Below are positions 7,856 to 16,872 of a stretch of 64,000 nucleotides of DNA, one piece after another. Origin of the DNA: RBG-16-49-21 sp040768125 (GTDB lineage Bacteria; Spirochaetota; UBA4802; UBA5550); contig JAXGNG010000002.1 of the NCBI GenBank assembly GCA_040768125.1, forward strand, positions 124,001-188,000. Direction: 5' to 3'. The translations under genes and the position numbers were made by a program. The notes under the pieces were generated by a model that made no database searches, had not been told where the DNA came from, and saw only the letters and a list, made by a program, of their open reading frames with translations. How positions within the stretch are numbered: position 1 is the stretch's first letter; the number at the start of each line of letters is the position of its first letter.

Positions 7856-9673
7856 ATGCACGAATTCACGACACTCATCGTTCCCTCACAGTTCATCATA
7901 CCGGCGCTCTGTTCCGGCACGCTCCTCCTGGGGTGGCTGCTCTTCGCCTACATGTACATGCGGACCAGGGAGCCCCTCCACCTGTCGATGATGATACTGG
8001 CGTTCCTCGGCTTCGTCTTCGTCTTCTGCGAAACCATGATCCTTTCCGTGGGGCAGTGGCAGCTGGAATCCACGACGGGTCGTCAGTTCCACCGCGTGGA
8101 GCAGATCGCCGGGGCCTTTTTCATATTCGGGGTGCCCTTTTTCGTGCGGGGCCTCACGGAGCTCACACCGGCGTGGCAGCGCGTCAACCGCTACGTGATC
8201 ATCGCGGGCCTCTTCATAGCCCTGGGGATCCTCGCCGCCGCCTTCGCGGCCCCGGATTCCTTCATCTCCCAGGCAACGGGGAAGGCGGAGTGGGATTACA
8301 TGCAGTCAGAGTGGGGGAGGGGACTGGAGGGGCCGGTGTACATGCTTCGGGACCTCTTCGTGGGGATCATGGTGATCTACGCCACGGTATGCCTGGTCTT
8401 TGACCTGGTGCGGTACCGGCGGTTCTCCTACCTCGTCCCGCCCCTCATCGGGTTCCTCGTCGCTATCCACGGCGCCATGGTGGACATACTCAAGATATAC
8501 ACCATGACCTATTACGACCTGACCCCCGACAGCCCCCACTCGCGCTTCGCCGTGGGCATCACGGGCATGATCATCTTCTCCATGGGGGGGGTGCTTCAGA
8601 AGTTCATCGACATGTCGAAGGAGGTGGAGCGCGCCGAGGCCCACGCCAGCCAGGAAGCCGAGGTGAACCGGGTGCAGAACCAGTTCATCCGGAACGTGCT
8701 GAACACCGGCTCCGGGACCCTGGTCGATTCCATGGAGACCCTCTCGGAGACCATATCCGAGTTCACCCGCCACAGCCAGGAGCAGGCGGCGGCCACTGAG
8801 GAGGTGACCGCCTCCATCGAGGAGATCACCGCCGGGGTCGACAACGTCAAGACCATCGCCGACGAGCAGTACGGGAGCCTCGAACTCCTGATGAACACCA
8901 TGGGGCACCTCTCCGAGAGCATCGTGTCCATGAACGCCGTCGTCGGGGAGGCCCTGGCAATGATCGAGCAGATATCGGTCAACGCGAGGTCCGGGGAGCA
9001 GTCCCTGCGCGTCATGGACGAGAGCATGGGGAAGATAAGCGGGAGTTCCCGGGAGATGACCGGGATCATCCAGATCATCAACGACATATCGGACAAGATC
9101 AACCTGCTCTCCCTGAACGCCGCCATCGAGGCGGCGCGCGCCGGGGACGCCGGGCGCGGCTTCGCCGTGGTGGCGGACGAGATATCGAAGCTGGCGGACC
9201 AGACGGCCTCCTCGATCAAGAACATCGACGCCCTGATCCGCACCAACGAGCAGGAAATCGAGAGCGGGAACCGGAACGTCGCCGTCACCGTCGAGCACAT
9301 CAACTACATAATCAGCGACATCGACAAAATCGTCGAGAAGATCACGACGATTTCCGGGCAGATGGCCCAGCAGAACCAGGCGAACCGCACGGTCAACGAG
9401 AACGCCGAGCGCGTCAAGGTGCGCTCCGAGCAGATCACCCACTCCATGAACGAGCAGAAGCTCGCCATCGAGGAGATATCGAAGACCGTGGGGTCCATCA
9501 ACGAGCTCTCTCAGAGCAACACGCACCAGATAATCCAGATCACCGACTCCACGAAGTCGATCGTCTCCAGGGTTGAGAAGATGCACGGCGACATCGAGCG
9601 CTTCGCGGGCTTGGAACGGCCTGCCGGAGACGAAGGGCCGGAGCGGGACGACGCCGATTCGCTCCCGGAGTAG
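7856..9673 (+). CDS. Methyl-accepting chemotaxis-like transducer with multi-pass N-terminus
   Basis: This 605-aa protein has about seven hydrophobic segments in residues 10-250 resembling a 7TM sensory module rather than a periplasmic sensor. A cytoplasmic coiled coil and an MCP signalling domain follow, whose hairpin tip is clear near residues 410-450 (INLLSLNAAIEAARAGD, then GRGFAVVADEI). It should relay a membrane or intracellular cue to CheW/CheA; none of those genes is in the window. The start follows AGGGGAGAAAG. It is the last protein-coding gene before the tRNA pair and the island. Confidence 0.88.
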   Translation: MHEFTTLIVPSQFIIPALCSGTLLLGWLLFAYMYMRTREPLHLSMMILAFLGFVFVFCETMILSVGQWQLESTTGRQFHRVEQIAGAFFIFGVPFFVRGLTELTPAWQRVNRYVIIAGLFIALGILAAAFAAPDSFISQATGKAEWDYMQSEWGRGLEGPVYMLRDLFVGIMVIYATVCLVFDLVRYRRFSYLVPPLIGFLVAIHGAMVDILKIYTMTYYDLTPDSPHSRFAVGITGMIIFSMGGVLQKFIDMSKEVERAEAHASQEAEVNRVQNQFIRNVLNTGSGTLVDSMETLSETISEFTRHSQEQAAATEEVTASIEEITAGVDNVKTIADEQYGSLELLMNTMGHLSESIVSMNAVVGEALAMIEQISVNARSGEQSLRVMDESMGKISGSSREMTGIIQIINDISDKINLLSLNAAIEAARAGDAGRGFAVVADEISKLADQTASSIKNIDALIRTNEQEIESGNRNVAVTVEHINYIISDIDKIVEKITTISGQMAQQNQANRTVNENAERVKVRSEQITHSMNEQKLAIEEISKTVGSINELSQSNTHQIIQITDSTKSIVSRVEKMHGDIERFAGLERPAGDEGPERDDADSLPE

Positions 9674-9689
9674 CGCCCCGGAAAAACTA

Positions 9690-9717
9690 TTGACAAAACC
9701 CCCCTCGCAACTAGCTT
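9690..9717 (+). promoter_or_regulatory. Putative promoter of the tRNA pair
   Basis: TTGACA at 9690-9695 and TAGCTT at 9712-9717 are separated by 16 bp and lie 13 bp before tRNA-Pro, a typical distance for a tRNA transcript start. Confidence 0.5.
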
Positions 9718-9729
9718 GATCAGGTTTTA

Positions 9730-9803
9730 CGGGGTGTAGCGCAGCCCGGTAGCGCGCCTGCTTTGGGAGCAGGATGTCGGAGGTTCGAATCCTCTCACCC
9801 CGA
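9730..9803 (+). tRNA. tRNA-Pro (TGG)
   Basis: The gene is 74 nt with acceptor stem CGGGGTG/CACCCCG, anticodon stem CCTGC/GCAGG enclosing TTTGGGA (anticodon TGG) and a GGTTCGAATCC T-arm. The CCA end is not encoded. Confidence 0.95.
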
Positions 9804-9820
9804 AGGGATTTTTCTTCCAC

Positions 9821-9853
9821 GTGGCCCGGGGCCGCGCAGCGGCCCCGGGCCAC
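9821..9853. repeat. Perfect 15-bp inverted repeat between the two tRNAs
   Basis: Positions 9821-9835 and 9839-9853 are exact reverse complements with a 3-base loop. The stem is almost all G/C. There is no T-tract on either strand after the stem, so it is not a standard terminator; it may be a processing signal between the tRNAs. Confidence 0.7.
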
Positions 9854-9868
9854 ATAAAAAAAATACAT

Positions 9869-9941
9869 GCGCCAGTAGCTCAGTGGACAGAGCAACGGCC
9901 TTCTAAGCCGTGGGTCGAAGGTTCGATCCCTTCCTGGCGCG
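9869..9941 (+). tRNA. tRNA-Arg (TCT), integration target
   Basis: The gene is 73 nt with acceptor stem GCGCCAG/CTGGCGC, anticodon stem ACGGC/GCCGT around CTTCTAA (anticodon TCT) and T-arm GGTTCGATCCC. Its 3' half is duplicated at 59067-59112, as expected when an element integrates into a tRNA gene and keeps it intact. Confidence 0.96.
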
Positions 9942-9945
9942 AAGC
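9900..9945 (+). other. attL, 46-bp direct repeat
   Basis: This is an exact match to 59067-59112. It overlaps the tRNA-Arg gene from the anticodon loop to four bases past its end and is the left recombination site of the island. Confidence 0.85.
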
Positions 9946-10040
9946 GAGCCTCGAAAAACGGCTCGAAATGATTCAAAAACGATCATTTTTGAGGCTTCCG
10001 GACAGCCGGTGCTTCATGATAACTCTAAAAAGCGGAACGA

Positions 10041-10060
10041 TGTAGCAAATTGTAGCAAAT
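10041..10060 (+). repeat. Tandem TGTAGCAAAT, likely integrase arm site
   Basis: Two perfect adjacent copies of TGTAGCAAAT lie about 95 bp from the attL core and just upstream of the integrase. Similar pairs occur at 23295-23314 and 58932-58952, each about 115 bp from an att-like core. Confidence 0.6.
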
Positions 10061-10093
10061 ATTTTGCATGATCGTTTCGCAAGGAAGGTTGTT

Positions 10094-11224
10094 ATGGCAC
10101 CGATTGGAAAACTCTTCTCCCTCTATTCGCGCAAACCAAGAAAAGGCAAGCCCGTCTTCTACGCACGTTTCAAGAAACCCGATGGCACATGGGGTTCGGG
10201 AAAATGCACAAATACCACAAACAGGAACATGGCTGAAACGTGGGCTATCAATTACCTGCAGGGCGGTCAGGTTGTGCTGAAGGAGAACATCACCTTCGAG
10301 GAATTCACGGCCGGCTTTTTTAACTGGGGCGGTGAATGGGCAACGGACAAGCAGGTTACCGGCAAGAGAGTAACCCCTCGTCAGTGCAAGGAGAAGACGG
10401 CCATTCTCATCGGCAGGCTTCTTCCCGTATTCGGAAAAATGCGTCTTACCCAGATAGATAAAACCGCAATAAAAGCCTTCAGGAACGACCTCTTCTTAAA
10501 AGGCTATGCAGGCCAGACGATCAACGCATCTTTGTCTTGTCTTAAAGTGATACTCGAAGCCGCAGAAGAAAAAGCATTGATTCGCTACCTTCCAAAAATA
10601 GAGCGTGCATCGATCAAAGCCAAGGAACGGGGCATTCTGACTGTTGAAGAAGTGCGCAGGCTATTTGCCCTCGAATGGCCGGACTTTCGTTGCTATGTTA
10701 TGAATTTCGCTGCTGCCAGTACCGGGTTGCGGCGCGGTGAATTGTTGGCCTTGCAGCTAAAACAGGTACATGGTGACTATATTGAGGTAAATCGATCCTG
10801 GGATGAAGTCAGCGCCAGCATGAATGAAACCACGAAAACAGGCCGGAGCCGTACAGTCATTATTCCAGGCATGTTGAAAAGGGAGATTGACAGGCTCATT
10901 GACATGAATCCCTGGGGGAAACCGGATTCGTTTTTATTTTATTCAACAGTAGAACATAAACCCATGGAGGGTAGCCTTGCTCTGGAGACATTGTACCAGG
11001 CGATGGAGGTAATAGGGATAGATGGAATTGCCAGGAAGGCACGCAATATAACTTTCCACAGCTGGCGGCATTGGTTTAATAGTCTGCTAATAAATGCAAA
11101 GGTCCCGATACAAAAGATCCAGAGCTTAACGGGGCACTTAACCGCGGAGATGACGCAGCACTATTACCATATTGATGAACTTGGTGACGTGGTCGATATA
11201 GTTCAAGAATCTCTTATTGGATAA
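10094..11224 (+). CDS. int: Tyrosine site-specific integrase
   Basis: This 376-aa phage-type integrase has an N-terminal arm-binding region (KPVFYARFKKPDGTW), a core-binding SAM-like domain (about 65-170) and a catalytic domain with the conserved residues: Arg in STGLRRGE (near 212), HSWRHWF (His/Arg near 322-325), GHLTAEMTQHYYH (His near 347 and nucleophilic Tyr near 357). AAGGAAGG before ATG 10094 supports this start. Its position next to the tRNA-Arg attL indicates it drives integration and excision of the island or its left part. Confidence 0.92.
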   Translation: MAPIGKLFSLYSRKPRKGKPVFYARFKKPDGTWGSGKCTNTTNRNMAETWAINYLQGGQVVLKENITFEEFTAGFFNWGGEWATDKQVTGKRVTPRQCKEKTAILIGRLLPVFGKMRLTQIDKTAIKAFRNDLFLKGYAGQTINASLSCLKVILEAAEEKALIRYLPKIERASIKAKERGILTVEEVRRLFALEWPDFRCYVMNFAAASTGLRRGELLALQLKQVHGDYIEVNRSWDEVSASMNETTKTGRSRTVIIPGMLKREIDRLIDMNPWGKPDSFLFYSTVEHKPMEGSLALETLYQAMEVIGIDGIARKARNITFHSWRHWFNSLLINAKVPIQKIQSLTGHLTAEMTQHYYHIDELGDVVDIVQESLIG

Positions 11225-11363
11225 ATGGTATTAATCGATTGACGAACTGGGGTAATATTCTATTGAATTTTCAGAGAGATAGATATTTGCTGATTAATCG
11301 AAAAGTCCATCCCTGATGGTCTTTTTATGAATTAGTAGGGAAATAAATATGGAGGTGGGTTAA

Positions 11364-12302
11364 ATGCCATTAAGTCGAAAGGACTATTTTTATTATTGTC
11401 GACAGCATCCTCCTAAAGATTTCAATGTTGAATTTAATAAGATTGAAGAAAAGTTGAAGATTTATCCGCAGAACAAAATTAAATTTATAGAGTACTACAT
11501 TGAAAAAAACCCATGGATTAAAATATTTTTATATTTTGATGAATTTACCATCAATGAAATAAATAACTCGGATAACATTATCAGGAATAATAAATCAGCA
11601 TCAAATTATCAAGATATTTTTAATAATGAAACCATCTATATTTCAGCCCTAATTAAGAAAATCAATGATGAAATTCAAAAAGCAGGTGGTATCATAAAAT
11701 ATCTCGATGTACGCAGCACTCATCATCTCAATGATTTTTTTGCTAATAGATTTCCTAATATGTTTAGTGATAATGATATTCGTGAAGAGAAAAAAATTTT
11801 GGTTTTTATAATAAATCTATTACAACTTATAAAAGAAATTGAATGTATAGAAGGTCTTAATCAGTCCCCTAACCCACATGAATTAATGACATTGACGGGC
11901 AAAGAGCCTTTATTTATCAACTTTGAATTAAAGAATTATCATAACCAACTATACGATTGTTTACACAAAATGGAACGTGACAAAAAAATCCGTATCCCAG
12001 ATGAAAAAAATTGGGATGACATTCTGTCAGGTCAATCAAAAATGATAGCAACTTTAGGCCCCACGGACCTAATGGCTTTTATGCAAGCATTAGTAAATAA
12101 TGATTTTATTATTTTCGATACTATCGGAAAGCACTGCGATAGAATCAATGCTGTATTTGAACCTACAGAAGATGTCAAAGATGAAAATGGTGGATTCAAG
12201 CCCGATACCCTACGGTCTCTATATACGAAGGTTAATAAAGACAATGAGTTCTATAAAAATAAAATAAAATATTTTGAAAAAAAAATAGAAAATTCCGCAT
12301 AA
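11364..12302 (+). CDS. Hypothetical protein, AT-rich, satellite region
   Basis: I do not recognise this 312-aa protein. It is strikingly AT-rich compared with its neighbours (long runs of Lys, Asn, Ile), mostly alpha-helical by composition, with no signal peptide or membrane segment, and a Lys-rich coiled C-terminus (SLYTKVNKDNEFYKNK). GGAGGTGGG ten bases upstream supports the start. Its place between integrase and excisionase-like gene is where satellites often keep regulatory genes; no DNA-binding motif is evident. Confidence 0.6.
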   Translation: MPLSRKDYFYYCRQHPPKDFNVEFNKIEEKLKIYPQNKIKFIEYYIEKNPWIKIFLYFDEFTINEINNSDNIIRNNKSASNYQDIFNNETIYISALIKKINDEIQKAGGIIKYLDVRSTHHLNDFFANRFPNMFSDNDIREEKKILVFIINLLQLIKEIECIEGLNQSPNPHELMTLTGKEPLFINFELKNYHNQLYDCLHKMERDKKIRIPDEKNWDDILSGQSKMIATLGPTDLMAFMQALVNNDFIIFDTIGKHCDRINAVFEPTEDVKDENGGFKPDTLRSLYTKVNKDNEFYKNKIKYFEKKIENSA

Positions 12303-12396
12303 TAAACTCTTCTAAACTCTTTTAAACTCATCGGTTTTACACGCCCTGGCCAATTTGGTGTATGTTATAAGTGAAAAAACACTTCGGGGCAATAAT

Positions 12397-12654
12397 ATGC
12401 ACAAACATCCAAGAAGAATCACTGGCAAGGTGTTGAAGGCTGCTGTTCAATATCAACCCTGCCAACCCCTCTGGCGCTATCAAGAATGCGCAGCGTATTG
12501 TAGAATATCAGTGGATAAATTGCGGCACGACATGAGTGCAGGTAAGATTCCTGCTCATCTTTATGTGCGTCTTTTTGGTGGTCGATCGATTCGCTTCATC
12601 CCTGATGAAGTTATAAAATACTTTGGTGGGGAATCCCAAAACCATGAGGGATAA
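12397..12654 (+). CDS. Small HTH / excisionase-like DNA-binding protein
   Basis: The 85-aa product contains a MerR/Xis-like winged-helix motif: 'LWRYQECAAYCRISVDKLRHDMSAGKIPAHLYVRL...IRFIPDEVIKYF', which is the usual 'ya.e.Ag.lgVs..tlrr.v..GkIPa......irf...dv..y' pattern. Such proteins act as recombination directionality factors or AlpA-type activators in integrative elements. ATG 12397 is chosen over an upstream TTG/GTG because the domain begins soon after it; the ribosome site is weak. Confidence 0.65.
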   Translation: MHKHPRRITGKVLKAAVQYQPCQPLWRYQECAAYCRISVDKLRHDMSAGKIPAHLYVRLFGGRSIRFIPDEVIKYFGGESQNHEG

Positions 12655-12805
12655 TTTGGAACAGCAGATGATAAAGGCGATGGAATGGCTTAAGGAGCAG
12701 GCCAAGCAAATAGACTACGGCACCGTGACACTAACTGTCATTCGTCATGGAAAGACGTGGCGACTTGAAAAAGGCGTGACTGAAAAAATAATGGTGAAGG
12801 AATGA
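12644..12805 (+). CDS. Small hypothetical protein
   Basis: The 53-aa product (MRDNLEQQMIKAMEWLKEQA...) overlaps the preceding gene by 11 bp and the next by 4 bp (ATGA), so the three are translationally coupled. One amphipathic helix and a short beta hairpin are likely; function unknown. Confidence 0.55.
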   Translation: MRDNLEQQMIKAMEWLKEQAKQIDYGTVTLTVIRHGKTWRLEKGVTEKIMVKE

Positions 12806-13299
12806 GCACGCCAGAGCTTGATAAACAGTATAAGCGCACCGCCCTTTCCGGAATATTCAGCCAAGGATACGGAGTTGTCCCTAAACTCCTGGTCAAAGCG
12901 GAAGATCTTTCAATAACTACAAAAATGGTACTATGCTATCTTCTCGCCTACACCGGGGCTGGGACGGAGTGCTGGCCCAGTCACAATGAAATTATTAAGC
13001 ATCTAAAAATATCGAAGAGAACTCTTGCAAGATCAATAAATCAAGCAATTAGTGCTGGTTACCTCTCGCGAACGCGTCGGTTTTCACGTGGTATCGGGTC
13101 ACGAAACACCTACCATCTGTTATTTATGGATGATTATAGACCTGCCATAAAAGCACCTTCAAAAAATAAGAGGGTGTCGCCTTGTCAATTAGAGGGGTCA
13201 CCAGAGCGCCCTCCCTATAATAATAAACAGAAAAATAATCACTCTATTGGAAAAATGGAAAAAAAATCAAATTACCAGGACATGGAGAGACTACAATGA
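12802..13299 (+). CDS. HTH replication-type protein
   Basis: The 165-aa product has a winged helix typical of phage and plasmid replication proteins of the helix-turn-helix_36 type: 'GIFSQGYGVVPKLLVKAEDLSITTKMVLCYLLAYTG...CWPSHNEIIKHLKISKRTLARSINQAISAGYL'. The C-terminal tail is basic and low-complexity. It overlaps the DnaB gene start by 4 bp (ATGA), and pairing an initiator/helicase loader with a DnaB helicase is common in phage replication modules. The same domain type occurs in the larger protein at 62212. Confidence 0.75.
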   Translation: MSTPELDKQYKRTALSGIFSQGYGVVPKLLVKAEDLSITTKMVLCYLLAYTGAGTECWPSHNEIIKHLKISKRTLARSINQAISAGYLSRTRRFSRGIGSRNTYHLLFMDDYRPAIKAPSKNKRVSPCQLEGSPERPPYNNKQKNNHSIGKMEKKSNYQDMERLQ

Positions 13300-14528
13300 A
13301 CCCAGAAATTACCCTTGTTGCCTCGGCACTCATGAACCGCGATCGTATCGACTTACTTTTAGATCACGACCCGGGAGAACTCTTGAACAATCCGGACGCC
13401 ATCGCCATCTTTGCGGCTATACGTGAAATCGTAATCGACGGTGGGGACCCTGACCTTTCGACAGTATCCCTCCGACTGCTGGACCGAGAGCCGGAGCGAT
13501 ATAAAGAAATCATCGCGGCGATCTCACGAGCCCCGGTGACGGTGAACTTTCATGGATTATTGTCGGAGATCAGTAGATACAAAAGACGGAGCCGTCTTTC
13601 CGATCTTCTACGCGACACACTCGGGGATTTGAAGAACGGTCTCACCATTGAGGAGGCGGCCGCACGTTTTGAAAACTTTGCGGATCAGTGTCCATCCCCT
13701 GATCTATACGCATCAATTAAGGACTTTGCCACACGGCCCCTTGACGATGTGTTCGGCACTAAATCTCCCATAATGACGAAGATAGACGTCATTGACGGGT
13801 CCATAGCCGGTCTTTATCCCGGTCAACTTGTGATAATTGCGGCACGCCCTGGAATGGGTAAATCAAGCCTGGCCGCGGGAATCGCAGCGAACCTTTCAGG
13901 TACAAGTATTTTCTTTTCCCTCGAAATGTCGCGACACGAGATTTATGCGCGGCGTCTTTCTGGACTTGCAGACGTGGAAGCGTGGCGAGTGGAGACTGCA
14001 AGATTGTCCGGTGGCGATGCGGCACGGATCATCGAGGCGCGGGAAGCTATAAAAGCGGGGGATGGGGACATCATTGTAGTTGATCGGGTTTCGGACATCA
14101 ACCGTATCATTAGCATCACCCGGAAATTTATCCGTCGAGGAGGTGTATCGGCAATATTCATTGACTATCTGCAACTGATCGCAGGCGGGCGCGGGGAAAA
14201 TCAGAATCTGCGCATTGCCGACATTACGCGACGACTCAAGCAGGCGGCGATGGAATACCAGGTGCCTGTCATACTACTCTCGCAATTGAATCGTAATATC
14301 GAATACCGGGATCGTGAACCGGTATTGTCCGATCTCCGGGACTCTGGAGCGATTGAGCAGGATGCTGATGTGGTCATCTTCCTCCATGAGAATAAAGGGG
14401 GTGGTCACTATATATATTTTGCAAAAAACCGTAAGGGCAGAATCGGAAGGACAGAGATACAATTTGAAAAACGATATACGCGATTTCTACCAAAAGAGGA
14501 CAGCAGAATGCAAAATCTATGTAATTGA
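13296..14528 (+). CDS. DnaB-like replicative helicase
   Basis: This 410-aa RecA-fold hexameric helicase of the DnaB family has a short N-terminal domain (1-110), Walker A AARPGMGKSS (near 180-190), FFSLEM, Walker B IFIDYLQLI, LSQLNR and the DSGAIEQDADVVIFL arginine-finger region. It is shorter than chromosomal DnaB (about 450-470 aa), as in phage-borne copies. It likely unwinds DNA for autonomous replication of the excised element. Confidence 0.9.
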   Translation: MNPEITLVASALMNRDRIDLLLDHDPGELLNNPDAIAIFAAIREIVIDGGDPDLSTVSLRLLDREPERYKEIIAAISRAPVTVNFHGLLSEISRYKRRSRLSDLLRDTLGDLKNGLTIEEAAARFENFADQCPSPDLYASIKDFATRPLDDVFGTKSPIMTKIDVIDGSIAGLYPGQLVIIAARPGMGKSSLAAGIAANLSGTSIFFSLEMSRHEIYARRLSGLADVEAWRVETARLSGGDAARIIEAREAIKAGDGDIIVVDRVSDINRIISITRKFIRRGGVSAIFIDYLQLIAGGRGENQNLRIADITRRLKQAAMEYQVPVILLSQLNRNIEYRDREPVLSDLRDSGAIEQDADVVIFLHENKGGGHYIYFAKNRKGRIGRTEIQFEKRYTRFLPKEDSRMQNLCN

Positions 14529-14604
14529 TCAGAGGAATGACGTCTTTAGGTGGTAATGCAAAATAACCTTGATGATACAGAGGAAATAAAAGGAGAGATT
14601 AATC

Positions 14605-15207
14605 ATGGGACAACAACAACGATTGAAACAAAGCAAAGCCATCGATCAGCTTTCTCCGAAACAAAAAATCTTTTTGCACCATTACATCCATTCGGGCTTC
14701 AATGGAACTCAGGCCTACAGGGCCTTGCATCCCAAAGTAAAGCAAGGCACGGCCGAGATCGGCGCTGCCCGGATGCTGGGTAATTACAGATTTAAAGCTG
14801 CGCTAATTGAGATATGTGACGACATGCTTGGCGAGGAGGCCGTTATTGACAAAGTGCGGGTATTGGAGGAATTGAAAGCAATCGCGTTCTCCGATATCAG
14901 GAACGTGTTGGCATGGGATGCGAAAAGGATCGCTATAAATCCATCAGATGCTATTGATGCACGCCCAATAAAATCAATATCTTTGAACAAGAGGGGCCGG
15001 GAAACAGAACTGGGCGATGCTATCGATGTCAAGGTGGAATTTTATGACAAGTTACGAGCACTGGACATACTTGCAAAAATTATGGGGTTGTATAGTGATA
15101 AAAGCGATCAATCAGGCAATGTAATTTATGTAAATGCCCCTGGGACCGAAGAGTGGGACGGACGTGAGCCGGCGGATGATTGCCATGATGAGAAGTACTG
15201 TAATTAA
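14605..15207 (+). CDS. Terminase small subunit (TerS)
   Basis: The 200-aa product matches the Terminase_2 type: 'LSPKQKIFLHHYIHSGFNGTQAYRAL' then 'GAARMLGN' is the DNA-binding helix-turn-helix domain, followed by a 'RVLEELKAIAFSDIRNVL' oligomerisation region and a C-terminal 'KLRALDILAKIMGLY' motif. AAAGGAGAG supports the start. TerS recognises pac DNA. It appears without a large subunit, portal or capsid genes, as in satellites that redirect helper-phage packaging. Confidence 0.85.
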   Translation: MGQQQRLKQSKAIDQLSPKQKIFLHHYIHSGFNGTQAYRALHPKVKQGTAEIGAARMLGNYRFKAALIEICDDMLGEEAVIDKVRVLEELKAIAFSDIRNVLAWDAKRIAINPSDAIDARPIKSISLNKRGRETELGDAIDVKVEFYDKLRALDILAKIMGLYSDKSDQSGNVIYVNAPGTEEWDGREPADDCHDEKYCN

Positions 15208-15545
15208 CAATAAATACATATCGAGATCCATGAGGTCATGAATATAATCACCGTAGAAGATCAGACAAGGTATCGAAAGCTGAATGTATAGTAATGTATA
15301 GCCATGATGGGAAATTTGTGAGCCATTCTTGCAATTATAAATGATCATTACAACTTGCCCAAAACGTCCAAAATTTGACCAATTTTTTTAATAAATTTGT
15401 AAATATTTTCGCTGAGAGGTGATAGGCGCGGCCAGAGGACTGCTGCATAGCGATACCCAAAATATTATCTTAAGGAAATTCATTCAGGGAATAGAGCTTT
15501 TGTGCCACTGGCTATGTATATTAAAAAAGGGCGAGCTGATGTAAT

Positions 15546-15711
15546 AACGACCCCGAAGCCCTCAACGTCCGAAACGCTTCCCCTAAAACGGCGAATGTCG
15601 AGGGAGGAGCAGATGCCAATACGACCCTTGCTGTGAACGTCCGTAACGAACCCCTCAAACAAGGTAAATTATTAATAAAGTTTTCAATAGTCAAGGATAT
15701 AGATAGAAATT
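15546..15711 (+). pseudogene. Decayed gene remnant with tandem ~24-codon repeats
   Basis: One frame reads NNDPEALNVRNASPKTANV, then two residue blocks later ANTTLAVNVRNEPLKQGK. The NVRN block recurs 72 bp apart (AACGTCC at 15564 and 15636). The first repeat is interrupted upstream by a TGA that a one-base shift would remove. It looks like the tail of a decayed repeat-containing, possibly phage structural, protein; identity unknown. Confidence 0.4.
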
Positions 15712-15776
15712 GGATTAGTTCTTGACGAGGAGATCAGTTTATAGTTATGATAGTGGTGTAGCCGTCTCTCCTTCCT

Positions 15777-15869
15777 TGGGGTTCGGCCCCAGAAGCTACT
15801 ACTGGGCTGGAGTTGTACGGCACCAATTACAATATCACTCATTCGTCCCGTCCCTGGGGTTCGGCCCCA
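15777..15869 (+). repeat. Duplicated hairpin sequence, 78-bp period
   Basis: TGGGGTTCGGCCCCA occurs exactly at 15777-15791 and 15855-15869. Each copy can fold as a short hairpin, and each is followed by partly similar sequence (a GGGC block). The spacing is a multiple of three and the frame PWGSAPEATTG / PWGSAPKDLPG is open, so either a coding remnant or two RNA hairpins could explain it. Confidence 0.5.
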
Positions 15870-15930
15870 AAAGATCTACCGGGCAGGGCAACGCTTGAGC
15901 GATATAACACGTCGAGCTGAAAGCTCACGG

Positions 15931-15963
15931 GAGGGCGGCAATTCACCGCCCTCATTTATTTTA
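15931..15963 (+). terminator. Intrinsic terminator
   Basis: GAGGGCGG (15931-15938) pairs with CCGCCCTC (15946-15953) and is followed by ATTTATTTTA. A small GAGCT/AGCTC hairpin lies just before it. Confidence 0.6.
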
Positions 15964-16221
15964 CACTTCGAAGCTGAATCTTTTCAACCACCTACCTGAA
16001 ATAGAAGATGCTAAACAATTGAATAGGTCATTATCTGTCATAAGGTCTATGGTATTTTTTTAATAGTATCGAAAACCTTTATATTCCGAATTCAATATGC
16101 TTTATTATTGACTTTTCCATGTAATTTGAAAATAAAATTATTTATTAAGAATTATAATAATACGGCGCCCTGTTAAATCTGTTTGTTGATATTGATATAA
16201 TAGGACATGCCCTGAGTTCTT

Positions 16222-16872
16222 ATGAGCTATATCAAGTCAAAGCAACGAGTCGCCGATCATGGCGAAGTATTCACCCCGGACTGGATGGTCGATGCCATGC
16301 TCGACCTTGTCAAGGGCGAGACAGAGCGTATTGACGCCCGTTTCCTGGAGCCGGCGTGCGGGAGTGGTAATTTCCTCGTCCGTATTCTGCAGCGCAAGCT
16401 GGCTGTCGTCGAACTCAAGTACGCGAAGTCCGATTTTGAGAAGCGGCACTATGCCCTTCTTGCCCTCATGTGCACATACGGGATTGAGCTCCTGGCGGAT
16501 AACATCGCCGAGTGCCACGCGAACATGCTGGAAATTCTTGCTGATTACCTTGGTCTTAATGAGTCGGATGACCTGTATCGGGCCGCTTCCTATGTGCTGT
16601 CACAGAATCTCGTGCACGGCGATGCCCTGAAGATGCGCGTCAGCGACGGACACCCAATCACCTTTGCGGAATGGGGCTACCTCGGAAAGGGGAAGTTCCA
16701 GCGTCGTGACTTCCGCCTTGACACGCTTACCCAGTCGTCGACGTTCAGTGCGGAGGGTTCGCTCTTCTCCCACCTGGGAAAACACGAAATTTTCACACCG
16801 ATAAAAACGTACCCGCCCATGACGGTGAGCGAGCTGGCCACTCTCGGAGGCTCGCCGAAGGAGGCCCTATGA
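16222..16872 (+). CDS. DNA adenine methyltransferase-like protein, SAM-binding half
   Basis: The 216-aa product begins with the 'GEVFTPDWMVDAMLDLV' lead-in and SAM-binding motif I LEPACGSGNFL (near residues 42-52) of N6-adenine methyltransferases, but it contains no NPPY/DPPY catalytic motif. The next gene, overlapping by 4 bp, opens with its own VFTPPEFANRML lead-in and carries NPPY. The two therefore look like a split or duplicated methyltransferase. It may be a specificity/SAM-binding partner of the larger subunit. First gene of a three-gene restriction-modification-like operon. Confidence 0.75.
   Translation: MSYIKSKQRVADHGEVFTPDWMVDAMLDLVKGETERIDARFLEPACGSGNFLVRILQRKLAVVELKYAKSDFEKRHYALLALMCTYGIELLADNIAECHANMLEILADYLGLNESDDLYRAASYVLSQNLVHGDALKMRVSDGHPITFAEWGYLGKGKFQRRDFRLDTLTQSSTFSAEGSLFSHLGKHEIFTPIKTYPPMTVSELATLGGSPKEAL

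Larger units (their letters stand above)
15208..16221. other. About 1 kb without intact gene
   Basis: No convincing intact gene is present between terS and the methyltransferase. It holds decayed coding repeats (15546-15711), two copies of a 15-base hairpin sequence 78 bp apart (15777-15869), a terminator (15931-15963) and an AT-rich stretch (15960-16200) that presumably contains the promoter of the downstream operon. Confidence 0.6.
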
